The notes: a model not told the origin generated them from the letters alone. 64,000 bases of DNA from Nemopilema nomurai (GCA_003864495.1 ML133383.1:7610880-7674879); one strand, 5' to 3'. Positions 24,801 to 38,075 are shown, numbered from the stretch's first letter. Translations and numbers: made by a program.

Positions 24801-27145
24801 AGCTTACAAATTGCCCTGGACTAATTTCAGTTATTCCTTTTGTCTTTTTTTGACAAGGAAAGTGATATCAAGCGTATGTGAGATTAATATAGCATTGATC
24901 CTAGAACTAAACTAAGAGAAATATGCTTTGAAGGTACATTTTTTACAAACAGGCTTCTCAAACAGCTCTCAGAACTAACAATTTTCAGAAAACCTGTCCT
25001 TATGAAAACTGTTTTTCAGCTTTATTAACGAAAATTATCTAAAGAGTTTAGACTACCAGACATTGTGTCATTGCATCGTGTTACAGCCAACGCACCATAA
25101 TGATCTGTGAGTGTTGTGTTTTAGATAATTACAGCCAGCGTAAAGTGAGTTTACAACAAAGCTTTCATACAAGGCCTATTGCAGCTAGTTAGGCTTACAA
25201 AACTTCAATTTTAATAAGTTTGGCTGAACCACTGTTTATTTTTTATATATCTTCTACATGATGACCAATCCATGAAGTTGGTAATTTTTCAGTCACCTTG
25301 AAAGTGACCCCTCCAGCCCTTTAGTCAAAATTTACGGTTGCAGTAGAATCACGAACCAAGCAGTTTTTATTTTCAAAATGTTTTTATTTTACAATTGAAG
25401 TAAATAACATTTACTTATCTACCATGGTTTTGCCTTTCAAGTAAAGTATGATGGGTATCTTATGGCGTTAAAAACTCAAAGCAAAGAAATTGATTGCGCA
25501 ATAAACGCTGTGATGAAAATAAATTGGCCTTAAAACAAGACAGATCCACTAAAGTTGACAATTCGTCTATTGGAAGTTGTAGCCAGCTCTCAAATGCCTT
25601 TAACTGGATCTATGACGTATCTATGTAAGCGATCTGTTATGTCAAATAAATCACCCAATTTCACTGCACCCAAATCTTGTTACTTTGTCTTGGTATTTTA
25701 TAATATTCTGTTTAGTTGGTTGGTTGTACCCAATTGCTGTTTTTAAGTTATTTTTCGCTAACAAACGCAAAGTTCTAAAACAATAAAGCCTATAAATACA
25801 ACAAGACTTTTGCTTTTGAGTTCTACATTTAAAGATGCAACTCCAACAAATCGCATGGCTGCCATTGTTTAAAAGGGGTCCATGCATTTTCTGAATTTGC
25901 AGCTGTTTTTGAATGAAGATTTTCTCAATAACTTCCATGTTATTTGCTGCATTCGTCTGTGTCAAATACAAGAATTAAAACTACATCTTCTCAGAATTTG
26001 ATTAAAAAGTATTTCCTTTTATCTTTCAGATCTATGAGTGATAAAATGGTCTGTGGATCATCACCTATATGGGAGCAACCATTTATGAATGTTTAGGGAT
26101 ATTCAACCCGTTACTTTATGGGATGAAAGTAAACAAGCATCTGATTGACTTTAACGAGATCACTCCCCCGTCTCCAATTTGATAGACAAGGCCTGCAGGT
26201 GACATTTCGAACCCCCGGGGCTTCTCAGATTCTTATCTCTTCCCGATTCTTCCTCGCGTAGCGTTCTTATTTCGTCAGCAAGCTCGCATAGAAAGAAATG
26301 AGATACTCTTCGAGCAACGTTGCAATACTTAAATTCAATTGCTTCCTTGACTTTTGTTTTAGCCTGATTCCATTCAAATACGGGCGATGTTATCGGCCAT
26401 GTCATGGAGTGATTATACCTTTAAACGCATACATGAGCATGTTTTTAGCGAATCCACTGATGCGTGTCGAAAAAATGTCACGAAACACTATACCTTTGAT
26501 GCCTACAGAGCACTCCCTGTCTTCTTTATCTGCCAAAATGCACAGTCACAGATCTCTCTGTTAGGATTATGAACGAAAATGTTTGTTATTTTTTGCCACT
26601 TTCGAAATATTCTTGTTAGATTTTTAGAAGTGCTTATTGTGTTGAACAGAGACCGCTATTCATATGGTGCGAAGCTCATAAGCCGCGTTTTCAAGCGAAG
26701 CAGATGACAACAACAACATCCACATGCCAAAGGAAGTTATAGTTGTTGCGGTTGCATCCAAACGTGAGAGTGTAGGTACTTTGAATTTCAATTTCTTTCA
26801 TAGAGATAACAGCAAAAGTATGTTTCTATTTAATGCCATTTGTGAAATTATGCAAATTGAACACTAGTCATGTCAGTTCATTTTGATGGTGCGCGCTTCT
26901 ATAACAATCCAAAAATTGAACTAATTAGGGTCCAAAGTTTCGGCAAATAGTGCATATTTTCTTATTCGCAAACGTTTAGAATTATTGCCAAACAATTAAC
27001 ATGCATGTGAGTTTGAAACGGCTCTGGGCTTTCTCTAAAAGAGGGCAAATCACTGACAGGCTTGCTTTACTGTATTTTCTTATGCAGTATAAATGATTGG
27101 ATTATGAAATTTCAAAATCAAGTATAAAATGTAATGTGTCCAGAT
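21834..27145. other. Long intergenic region without a supported gene
   Basis: AT-rich sequence with only short, scattered open frames. A weak minus-strand frame near 26390-26540 contains a C..G....G pattern slightly like the start of the Cys8 domain next door, but lacks the following cysteines. Short tandem copies of TTTCCGATTT occur near 22420-22460. Nothing else could be supported. Confidence 0.45.
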
Positions 27146-27150
27146 TTATT
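27145..27150 (-). promoter_or_regulatory. Polyadenylation signal overlapping a stop codon
   Basis: On the minus strand the last codons of the first Kazal gene read GAA GAA TAA A, so AATAAA overlaps the TAA stop. If used, the transcript would have almost no 3' untranslated region. Other signals further downstream cannot be excluded. Confidence 0.4.
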
Positions 27151-28992
27151 CTTCTGTATCCACACATGTGCCAGAGTACAATGGAACAATGGCTGTCTTC
27201 TTGTTACAGGATGCTGACATCATGTGACAAAATGTTGGATATGTCACTCCATCATTTCCACACCAGGAAAGGTCCAATGGCATCGGATTCTCGCAAACAG
27301 GACACCTAAAATAAAAGCATTCTCGAAGGTCAAGGGTTTTCAGAAATCATGTAAGTTGCCTGTGACATACTACGTACTTATATAGCTATAACATTTGCAA
27401 CACTTGATAAGTGGTTTACCTGATTGATCTAAACACATTGAGCATAGGAAAACTTAATGCACGATCTTTGCCATGTAAAGAGTATTGGTCCCTATACTTA
27501 ACCAATGCAACTTTGTTACTGCTTTTTGATCAACTCCAGGCTTTTAGTGAAACGCAGAAGATTTGTTGAGAGTCTTGAACTTCGCTTTCCTTGATGTCTG
27601 GACATCTAACGCAATTTTATGGATTCAACAAATACTTGTATACATGATTTACATCTCTGCTCTTCACCAAAGATGAATAAATCTAGCTAGAATTAGTTTG
27701 CTTCCGAAAGACGACGAAAACAACAACGACTTAGACCTGTTGATAGTAAAAAGCTATTAAACATTATAAAAACTACAAGCAAATTATCACGTTGCACATA
27801 CTTGAGCTCAGTGCATTCCCCAACGTGGGTCTTTGGGATATTCATAACCTTGACGATTGGAGATTTTGAGAAGCATGCTCGCTTGGTGAGCTGGCATGGG
27901 TTGCTGTACCTCTGCAGGTCACTGCCGCAAACAGGCTCGTGGCGATAGTCGCATTTGATTCCGAGGCATCCAAATCTGTCACCAGTGCCATCCTCTCGAA
28001 TTGTGCCTTGGAAATTGCCAAAGAAGAAATTATGTTTAAAGGGTGTATCATATTTTAGAAGCATTACAATGGCAACTCTCTAGTTATTTAGTGATTTGAG
28101 AATGTTGATAATAAAATTTCTCAGTTTATTTTTCGATCATTAGTTGTTTGTGTACTTCAAAGGGACTGTAACTAGGTGAAAATTCTAATACTTGTTTGGC
28201 GTTTTGGGTATGATCAAGAGGTAAGAAAGATTTTTTATATTGCAATCTTAAGGAGATTGGTAAGATTATCAGTGATGCTCATGGAAACAGCTATTGCATG
28301 ACAATATCATGAATAAAAAAAGATCCCCTTCAGCTCTTTCCATCGTTTTGGCCCAGTCATAGACCCGAGAATAAGTAGTATACTTCGACTTCTTATAATT
28401 GTACTCTGCTTACCAGCGAGCGTCGATCTGCATTTGCCTTGGTAAACAGCGATCAATGGTGCGCCTGTGCGGCAAGCTTCCCTTCTCATTGCGCACTCGC
28501 TCTCGTACGTCTGCCAATTATTTCCACAGACGGGGCCTGTCTCGCTATCAGTGCAAATCATTTCACAGTGACCACCTGTGGTTGTGGACACAGGGCTGCG
28601 AAATACGTAATCTGTTGCAGAAAAAGAAATCGGAGCGATCGAATTTTTAGTGTTTTTTAGTTATCAATGATGAGGCCTAGATCTGAATGGTAGACTTGAG
28701 CTACTGTGTCATGTATATAAGACTTTGTAGATCCATTCTTAAGATCTCTGAAAGTAGAATTTTTTGTCAAGAATGTCAAAGAACGAACTAACTCTAAGAT
28801 TGTAATACCTAGCTCTAGGAGTAAACAAGCTTCTAATTGCTAATAAGCTACTGTTTATTTATGTGTGCAAGGTTAAACAGTGTACATTGAGCAGTAAATA
28901 CATGCGCATGATTAGGTTGACTAGCAAATAGTTTACAACTCACCTGTCGCAGAAAGGAGCCCGAAGGCAAGCAATGCCAACGCAGGATGCAT
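27146..28992 (-). CDS. Secreted protein with three Kazal domains (cluster gene A)
   Basis: Exons 28992-28944, 28611-28414, 28006-27802 and 27305-27146 give 203 residues. Exon 1 is a 16-residue signal peptide ending in a phase-1 intron; the next introns are phase 1 and phase 2. Each later exon carries one six-cysteine Kazal domain. Domain 1 has C...C and GPVCGNN; domain 2 has KCDYRHEPVCGSD with tyrosine at the predicted P1 position; domain 3 has a divergent reactive loop and WCGNDGVTY. The third domain lies in a short exon that simple frame searches miss; its AA|G junction restores the frame exactly. The short C1-C2 spacing marks non-classical Kazal domains. A 5' untranslated exon probably ends at donor 29209 and rejoins at 29005. 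Kazal proteins inhibit serine proteases outside cells; targets here are unknown. Confidence 0.88.
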
Positions 28993-29209
28993 ATCTGAAC
29001 TGTAACTATAAACAGAGAATGGCAAACGAATAAGTTAAAGGTAACAAAGCAGATTCAGCTTCAGTGATCGCACATATATCACTTTTGAAAAGCTGGCACC
29101 TACTAATACTATTCTGCTAATTCTTGGCTTCAATGTGATACGATTTATTATTAGGCCAATATCTTCCTCCATCAATAAATTTCATTTCTTGGATGTTAGA
29201 CAACTTACC

Positions 29210-30310
29210 CTTGTTCTTCCAGTTAACCAGCTATCACGCATCAAAATGCTATTGTCATTTGGCAGCCCTACGTGTCATGTTTTAAAGGCTTCCTTCTCAG
29301 CATGGGGTAAGTGAAATTGAACTCAGTGACAGCAATGAAATAGGTTGATGTTGAGGTGAGAATTTCAAGATGATACTCATTTCATGAAACTGTGACTGAA
29401 ATTGGCAAGGTGAAATATTATGATGAGAGAAGATTTTAAGCAACTGTGTAGGAAACTACAAAAATGAAACGGCACACCAATACATTCAGTGCCATACATG
29501 TGACCCCCTTTCAAGGAGTGTCTTCAAACAACTGATAGTTGAACTCTTTTTCACAATTATACTTCTTTCGCGTTCATTTCATGGCACAATTGTTTCAAAT
29601 ACATTTACTGGCATACATCTTTTCTTCTGTTTTTTGTTCTAAAGTTTCAACCGCATACGCACAATGGTCTCGATCAAGCCAGTTGAGAAAAGAACTCATC
29701 TTATAACTCCAATTCCTGCGTGCCGATATATTCTTGGACAAGGTTGGCGCATAATGCTTGTACCATTTACAGAGCAATTACAAATAAATCTCTACTATTG
29801 AATGTTTGAGCAACAACCTCTTTTAATCGGTTATATGCACCCTTATTCAAAAAAATATAAGGACACCATAAATGAAGGGGGAATTATGTACTTTCGATTA
29901 CTCCCAGTTACCATTTAGATAAGTAGCTATTTATTTCTTTAGCCTTATTTCATCTATAAGCCTGGCTTGGTGTAAGAATCTGCGTGTTGTTCTTTGGTGG
30001 ACCTTTGGTATAGGTTTCCTGGTGCACACAAGGTACCTTTGCGCGCTTTAAAGAAGCAGGTAGGAAAATTTTCAAACCCTTGGCAATCCTTCCTCACATG
30101 TTAGTTAGCAAAAGGTTAAAACAAGGCAATAGGCAAAGGAAGCAAGAATACGCTTTCAAAAAAGTTCGAAACAGCTTTTATGGTAGATTGCAAGCTCCAT
30201 CATTTAGTTCAATATTCCCTTTCACTCAATTCCCTCCTACCGCTACTTTACAATTACATAACATGCTTCAAGAGCTCAGCGTCCATCGAGGCGCGATAGG
30301 CCACTCAGCT
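29210..30310. other. Spacer between Kazal genes A and B
   Basis: This holds the promoter side of gene A (about 29213-29330, with a TATA-like TTTAAAA near 29276-29284 read on the minus strand) and the 3' side of gene B. No further coding exon could be supported. Confidence 0.4.
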
Positions 30311-33248
30311 CTATGAACTTGTGTTCTGGGCTTTGCATGGTCCGTCGTAAATCTTGATCAGGGCGACTCTTCGGCGGCATGCCTCAACTCTCATGATGCA
30401 TTCGTTCGAATAAGTCTTCTGATCTGAGCCACAAACAGCTTTAAAGTCGCTTTGCAGACAAGGAATTTCACATGTCTCTTTTCTGAAAGGAAAACAAGCT
30501 TTCTTTAGTTTTTGCTGCATAAACAACTGGTATTGCGCTAAAGAGAGATCTAGTTCATGCTTTCATTTCATCCCTTTTTGAGCAATGCCTTTTTGACCTA
30601 TATTTTTCTATTTCACCCATACAGACCGAAAATTCAAGAACCTCTGCCCTACCCCATTAAAAACAAACTTAGGTACATGCAATAAGCGTCTTGGTTTTTG
30701 GAAATATTGAATTGAAACATGAAATCTCTTTAAATAAATTGTTCAGCGTAATAGATGATCAAGAAGTTGGTCTAGGCAACTAGATATATGTCTTCCACAA
30801 GTATATGATTTTAATGCCATGACCATTTGATAACAGACCCCTTCAGATGATAATTGAATGCAAAGGCAGGAACTACCACATGCCTGTAAGACAAGGTTTT
30901 CTAAATTTTGCACCTCATCATTTAGGAAAACAGACTGAACTCAACCAACCTGCCGCATTTGTTGTGGATAGCATATGCAGAATCCCTTACAATACTGATT
31001 GCTTTTCTTTCCTTGCAGGCTGCCAATCTGAGGTGGCACTCACTAGAATACTTTGCTCCATCACTTCCACAAATCGGCTCGTAGATTTCAGGACAAGCAA
31101 ATGCGCAGTAGTTCTCTAGAATACAGGTTAACCGAATTATCCTCTGCGAATTGTTGATGTCAGATTTTCATTTCAAAAGGGGAACAATCTATCAGAGCAT
31201 TTGCCAGTGACTACAAGCCTTGTACGACTGTGTCGTGGCCTCTGGATACAGTCTTGTCTCTTAAATGGATGAAACGTGCAATCAAAGTGGGATTATCGTC
31301 TGGTTTTCCAGGAAACAGTTCCTCACTTTGCTTATGTTTAATCGTGATACCAGCGTTTTGTCTTTGGTGCAGCTGATGGCGCCGCGCTTTTAAACCTGGC
31401 CGGTGGTTTAAAGGGTATTTACATCAAAGGTAAATACAGATAATTTATATAATTTTGGAACATAGGAAAATTGGAAATTATTGTAGGAATCGTGGAAATT
31501 TCTGGGACAAAGCTACCGTCTCCATTGCAATCGATATATTTGCATTTCCAAAACACTGCACTGTCAATTTTTTTGAAGAAATGATTAAAAAAGTTTCAGG
31601 AGAAAAGCAGGAGTGTCTGTATTTTTTAATTGGTCTGTATATTTTACGAAGATGACAATGAAGATGTGGAAATGGTAGTTGGAAACAGAATTTGCGATGT
31701 ACAGGCATGCGGGTTGTGGGGCCCCAGTTTTAACGGGAATCCTCCCAGGTATGACCTAAATTCGCTATTTCAACTCAATATCCTAAATGGTGATACACAG
31801 TTTTGGACGTGAGGTTGTGCTGTTACGTTTGGTTCCATGCAGGTTTTTCATGAAAGAAAGGACCTGTTGAGTGCTGTAACGAAAGCTCTAAGGAATACTC
31901 AGAACGTAACAATCTGCTAAGTACGACAAAGTTGGCCTAGAATGACAAGGAGCAAGCACTGGGTGCGAAAAGTCCAAGCCACTTCTTGTTTTTCAAGTTA
32001 AATAAGATTGGAAATTTAGGGTAAACTTAAACACGAGATAGTACTATAGCGCTCTGAAAGCGAGGTATCTCGATAAAGAATGATAGCGGGATGAGATAGT
32101 CATCATCTAAGAAAGTTATTTCATATCGTTAAATCTCTGTGCGTCTGCAGGTTTAGTTTATTTCTTGTCATCACCAGCATACGTAGCCCTCAGTGTGTTT
32201 GATGTTGGGTTTTGTGTAAGTTTGGTACTTTAACTAATGATGAATGAAGTGATTTTCTTTACATTGACACAGCCAAGAGGTTTTAAGAATCCCTTTGTTT
32301 TAAATTTTTTGTGTCGTTTTAGAAAATATACTGCAAGGTCATACAATTCATATATTCATTCATTTGCATACAACACTTTTTGAAGGTCAGATAGCCAATT
32401 CGTTTAATGCATTCTCTGTAAATTCCGAGGGTGAAGACACAAAATTCCCATAGCTTGCCCCCTTCCTTCCCCACACCTCTATTATATTATCGTGCAGTTT
32501 TTTGCCCCCTGACGTAAAAGGCCGCTACTGCCCTAGAGAAAACCGTGTTTGCTCAATCCTTGCCACTAACCCTTTTCAAATAATGTGCCACAAAATTTCA
32601 AAACTAACAGTTACTGTCATCTTTGTAGTACTTACTGTCATCTTTGCAATCTCCCTGATAGACGGCAATAATCGCACCTCGCCTGTTGCAAGCGGCTCTT
32701 CGCATTTCACATTCATTTGGGTACGTTTTCAAGTCATTTCCACACACCGGCATATGGATAAAGGGGCATGCAAACATGCAGGCGGGGTATGTCATTTGAA
32801 CAGCAGAGCCACCCACAACTGTGAATAAAGATCAAAATTGATTAACTTCTTTCAACCGCCTGTTTAACAAAAGCCCTCCCCCATGAGTATTCATCAGCTA
32901 AGGACAATTATCAAGAGCATATAACTTCTCTTCTCAAGACAATTGTTGATATTCTTAGTTGCATTCTGACAGGTGAAATATTCACGATGTCGAGAACAAC
33001 AGATCAATATATACTATCACTATAATGAAATTTAACAGTATAAAACAATAAACAATATGCAATTAATATTCACACTGTGCTTCCTTGAACAAATATCCGA
33101 GAAAAACTTGTATCAGCTACTGAACACGCTTTTAAAGGCATTGATTTTAATAAGCTGTATTTTACTATAAACAAGTCGCTGAATAAGGAATAAGATAACC
33201 TGATAAGGCAGCAAGCAATAGGAACAGCATGGCTGAAGTTAGGCCCAT
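30311..33248 (-). CDS. Secreted protein with three Kazal domains (cluster gene B)
   Basis: Exons 33248-33200, 32818-32636, 31115-30950 and 30482-30311 give 189 residues. Intron phases are 1, 1 and 2, the same as in gene A, and exon 1 is again 49 nt (16-residue signal peptide). Domain 1 reads CMFACPFIHMPVCGND (predicted P1 Phe), domain 2 CAFACPEIYEPICGSDG (P1 Glu), and domain 3 CEIPCLQSDFKAVCGSD. All have six cysteines. A 5' untranslated intron is likely, with donor after 33426 (GTAAGTTGTC, close to the same donor in gene A) and acceptor before 33284. Next to the exon-2 donor, 17 bp containing the splice site are tandemly duplicated. The different P1 residues suggest different protease targets for each domain (inference from Kazal structure). 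The third-intron donor GTTGGT is weak but demanded by phase. Confidence 0.87.
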
Positions 33249-33426
33249 TTTCTTCAAGATTTATTTCTTTGTTGATTTGCTTCCCTGAAATCTTTTCTTT
33301 TGGCACAGCTAATGATAAAACCTTTGTGAAGACTTTGGTAACGTAGAAGACTTTTGACTGAAGGCCATTAGCTAACTCAATTAAGATGCAGATAGATTTA
33401 TTTTCTTCATAATTGGACAACTTACC

Positions 33427-34404
33427 GGCAATGACAGTATTTTTTTCTTATAATAGCGTTATTAGGTGCATTGGAATTGAAGTTGATTGAATGTTTCTGG
33501 AAGTCCTGACCCAGGAAATGTGTTTTGGAAAACGAGTCCTGTTTGTACCGATCGCAAAAATTACGGATAATCGATCAATAAAATCTGTCACATTCGGAAA
33601 ATGCTTTTTGGTTTCCAACGGGAATATCCTACGTCATTTATAACAGTCTCTAAGAAGTTCGGGGGAAAGACAGGGTGCATTGGGCCTTCCATTAGCTGAT
33701 TAATGATATCCTTTTTCAATTGAATTATCCTATTCAAGGTAGTTAGCCAAATTGAGCTATGTGACTGAATGTCTGATTGTTTTTGGGCCTGTACAGCCTC
33801 ATCATAACAACAAGATTATTGCCAAACCCAGCTTCCATGGCTTTGATATAAGACACTAAAACATCTATGAGGCATTGACCTCCTTGCAGCAAAGGCGATA
33901 CTCATTTTGTACAGCGGGTCTAGGATCAAGTGTTCTAAGCTGCAGTTTCTGTGTCAAGCATCTTGTTGTCTGTATGGTTCATTGATTAGACTTTTGGCTA
34001 GTGATATCAAACGATAGTATATCAAGCAGGGATCGGGTTTGATGCTATGGCAAACACACCCTTGCGAGAATTTTTAATAACGAAAAAAAGAACTGCAATT
34101 TTGCCTTAGCTACTCCTTACAGAAAGCTGACGCAAGCTTATACTCCTTTATACAGCAAAATTAGCACGTGTCGTAATTTTCATTTGCAGTTCGTGCCAGT
34201 TGTTGAAAATCCACAAAAGCATTTTGGACTCGCTTTACAGGTTTACTTTACCCAGCCCCCTTGCGTCTCTGTTTGAAGCAGCCGGCCTCTCACACCTTCA
34301 TTGTTTGTCCAACTGAAATGTGACCACATAAATATTTGGCCATTACCGTAAACAAGGAGGCGCCCATTTCCTCTATAAATATCATTTTAGTTGCTGCCAT
34401 TTCA
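33427..34404. promoter_or_regulatory. Divergent promoter region between Kazal genes B and C
   Basis: About 1 kb lies between the probable first exons of the minus-strand gene B and plus-strand gene C. A TATA box for gene C is at 34374-34381. For gene B only a weak TTATAAG is visible, close to its first donor. No open frame of note lies between them. Confidence 0.45.
34374..34381 (+). promoter_or_regulatory. TATA box of Kazal gene C
   Basis: TATAAATA lies about 75 bp before a strong donor (GGTGAGTATG) at 34451/34452. A short 5' untranslated exon of about 45 bases starting 25-30 bases after this box would then be spliced to 34601, just before the start codon. Confidence 0.6.
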
Positions 34405-34627
34405 CGAATCAGCACCAAGGCAATCCTGTGCGCATTTTGGAAATACTTTTGGTGAGTATGGATTTCTTTGGAATATGTCTTTTTCTTTTCGTCTTCTATT
34501 CTTCTTCTCTCGCATAAAAAGTGTTGCTCTCTGAATGCTGTATCGTTTGTAGAACGAATGTTTTAGCTTTTGACTTTAACTAAACTGAATTTGCTTGTAG
34601 AAATCACATTTTCAGCAAGAAAACAAC

Positions 34628-37600
34628 ATGAGTTTGATAACAGTTTTTGGATTCGTGGTTGCCTGCGCCATTGGTGAGAGCTAACTTTTAGCATGCAAAG
34701 TCTTTAGTTAAACAAAGATTTATCTTCAATATTCAAGTGAAGATTTTTATGCCATTATTCGATAAATTAGGTAGATCTGCTATGAATTTACATATTGATG
34801 GATTTTAAATTGTGCTCACAGTAAACGGCGATATGAAATAAGACTTGAAATAAATGTAATAATTTGATAAATTGATTTTGGCAATCTGGCTAAAGAACAT
34901 GTAAAAAAGATGATGAGATTCGGACAAAGTTTTAAAAAAACGTTTCGATATATATTTGAGGGACAAAAATCTTTTAAAGTTTAAAATTTTTCTTTAAAGT
35001 TAGTTTAGTTAAAGTGTAGGTCCATTGTAAATGCAAGACCGTGCTCCACCTTAACCAAGGCTCTATGGTGGTCAAAAGCACTGTTTTGAAAGTGTTTCCC
35101 ATTATAATCAACATCTTTAGGTTTTTGGCTGCTGCATTTATTGTTTGCAGTATCTAAAGTACAAGCTGGGCCTACGTAGAGGAGAATAAGACTACGATTC
35201 TAGATTCACTCCTCAAAATCTTTGTAATGTGCCTCATTCGTGCTACGTATGAACGCCATTGCACTATCGCTTGTCTTTAGGCGCCTCCGCCAGCCTGGAC
35301 TGCAACTTCCCTTGCACAGCGGACTACCGACCTGTCTGCGGGAATGACCTCAAGACCTACCCTAATGAATGCGCCATGAGGTGGGCGATTTGCAAGCAGG
35401 GACAAGCCATTGTGGCTGTTTACAACCGTGCCTGCAATAAGAAGCGTATGTTTTACATTTTATTGTCAACTTTTATCCCTAATCACCTGAGAGGAAACTG
35501 TGCATTAATTTTTCTCAGTAATTTCTCCCGATAAGCATGTTAATTGCCTACATTATTGCTATTTCTTTACCATCTATGATTTCATTGTAATTTCTGAATT
35601 ATGAACCTTGGAAAACGAATTCTTAATACAAAATATAGAAATTGTAGATACAGGTCTTGCTTCAAGTATTTATTGTTAAAAGCAAATTATAAAATCGAGA
35701 ATGAACTATGAACTTTGTTACGTAAGGAATCAATTATTTGTTACGTAGACGATTCCATGCCATAAAAAGCTTCACCCCTTTGCATGTAGAGTCATGTCTA
35801 TCGATCGCTCGCGAATAGCACTTCCATCTGTGTCTGGCTTCACTGACACTGTTTCTCCTAATTTCGCGTTTTAGCAAATGAATGTGATTTTGGATGCACG
35901 CGGGAGTACATGCCAGTTTGTGGAAGTGATGGACGAAAGTACCCAAACAAGTGCACCCTGAGAATGCATGCCTGTGAGACCAGAACTGCCATCTCTGTCG
36001 TCAGAGAGTATGCTTTTGAACATACTGATTGTGAGAGGTTGGTTTTCCAGAAACTTTACTACTAAACTTTAACAGACCACTTGCTCCTTGGATATTTCTA
36101 TCCTACCGTTGAGCCTTCATAATAGGTTTTAAGCTTTTGTCGATGGAGATGCTTTTCCAAAGGAAATTAGAGTTTTCTGGGAAGAAAATCTCGAGATTTT
36201 TGGCCAAACTCTCGAGTGTTTCCTTTCCTCAACTTAGTGCTTAACAATTACTGAGTGGTGTAGATCATCTTTTAATGACGTCAGTGTAGCAACATACCAA
36301 TGCATCGAAGAAATCATTTTATCTTTCTAAACACAGGCGAAGGATGCTGTAGAAGTCTCGTGCATTTGAACATGAAATTAGTAGCTTGTCACGAGCTTAT
36401 CTTGATTCTGTATCAACAGAGCAAAAAGATCAAATATCCAAGCAAACACTGAAAATTTGATTAAAAAAATCACTGAAAACAGTCTGAGAATAAATTACAC
36501 AATGAATCAAATAGAAATGCACTTGACAATGAATGATATTGAGTAGACGTTTTGCAAATGGATTACTATTCAAAAGAACGGGATGAGCTTGTCAGTAGAT
36601 GAAGTGCCAGATAGTCTCAGACGCACAAACGTACCTTGTGTGGATAACTGTCATTCATAGACAGGTTGTATCAGATGGTAGCGAGCTTCTGATGTCAGAA
36701 TCCACTTAGGTTTATAGCTATATCAAATTCATTGGAAAACGAATAATTCCTGTAACGTTTATATTCAAGTATTTTTTGGTTATCAAATTGGTTTGGTTTT
36801 TTATTAATCCCAAGCATTTGGCTGCATGAATTTTCGTATCAAAAACCATTGCCGATTAGAGAAGCAGCCACTTTTCCGACAGCTTTGCTGTTGATCAGAG
36901 CCTATTGCGTCTTGTGGCCAAGAAGAAGCTGCTCACGTGGTATGATTCAAAAATGGCCCTCGAGTAATGCATAGTTTTAGGATCAAAACTACAAGTGCTA
37001 GAGGACAGGGAACCAAGGGGACATAACCAAAACACAGCGTTTCACAAGTCTCTTGCTTACTTTGGTTATATGGCCTACAAAAAGCAATCCGCACGATTGA
37101 CTGTACTTTATCGGCTTGTTCTGTCGAAGAATTGCGTTGCATTGATGACATAAAAGTTTTTGGAATACATCTTCTATCCTCCAAGAAATACAGTTCATTG
37201 CAATTGTAATTCATTGAAGATTTTTTACCTAAACTAGTGCAATGGATGCAACTCTTACCAGTTTTGACTGCACTTGTTTATTATCTTGATTTAGCTACGT
37301 TACTTGCATGTAAGAGGCTGCTCTGTTATTCTTTAATCACACAAAGACAGCACAAGGTTCCTAAAAGCTAACAATAGTCACTGTGCTAAAGATAGTGGAA
37401 CTATCATCAATGTGTTCATTTGATTATCTTTTGCAGTGAATTAGCTTGCAACTTTGCCTGCACGATGGAGTTCATGCCCGTATGTGGCTCAGATGGCGAG
37501 ACTCACAGTAACCCATGTGTTATGGCTATGAGTGCTTGCAGATCCAGGAAGGCCATTGTCAGAGTGTACGAAGGGGGATGCAAACACATTGATGCTTGTA

Positions 37601-38009
37601 AGTTTCAGCTGTAATGTGAATCGAAATTGAAATTTTATTTTGAACATCAAGGGAGAGTGTTGCTAAAGAGTAAATGGTTACCAGTTTAAACCCCGTTTGC
37701 AATGCAAAAATGGCGCCTGGCATTGCGTTACGAAGCCGTGTGGTCGTTAAACCCCCTGCGAATGGCCTATGATTCCAGGGCCATGAAGTTATTGATATTT
37801 TTACCAGTCAATCTTTTCGCAGTGCGATTAATCACCGTGCTTCCTTATTGACTCCAATTGTCGATGCTTCTTGCTTGTAGGATGATGATTATTAAGCTTA
37901 TTAAAGAAATGCTAATATAATCCATTGCTGTAGTGTGCAATTTTCTTAATTACTTTCACTCTTTTTCATTATTACATATACCTGTGATTCACTTTCATTT
38001 TTTGCAGGA
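34628..38009 (+). CDS. Secreted protein with three Kazal domains (cluster gene C)
   Basis: Coding exons 34628-34673, 35281-35445, 35875-36037 and 37437-37597, plus two bases of the final exon (38008-38009), give 178 residues. Intron phases are 1, 1 and 2 as in genes A and B. Exon 1 is a 15-residue signal peptide. Domains read CNFPCTADYRPVCGND (predicted P1 Ala), CDFGCTREYMPVCGSDG (P1 Arg, trypsin-like specificity) and CNFACTMEFMPVCGSDG (P1 Met). The last donor, T|GTAAGTTT, joined to the acceptor before 38008, forms a TGA across the splice junction, and the last exon then ends at an AATAAA (38054). Without this splice the protein would instead end five codons later at 37612. The 5' untranslated exon and TATA box are visible upstream. 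Function: extracellular serine-protease inhibitor, by family. Confidence 0.88.
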
Positions 38010-38053
38010 AAAAGGATCAGAGAAGAGCATCTTGTTAATCTGAATTTTTAAAA

Positions 38054-38059
38054 AATAAA
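38054..38059 (+). promoter_or_regulatory. Polyadenylation signal of Kazal gene C
   Basis: Canonical AATAAA 46 bases after the start of the last exon (38008), at the expected place for a short terminal exon that is almost wholly untranslated. Confidence 0.6.
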
Positions 38060-38075
38060 TTTGATTCGAAAAAGT

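Noticed and set aside
26160..26572. Possible remnant of another Cys8 (MANSC-like) domain on the minus strand
   Set aside because: Only an initial C..G....G pattern fits; the CC and later cysteines are missing and the frame is not supported by splice sites.
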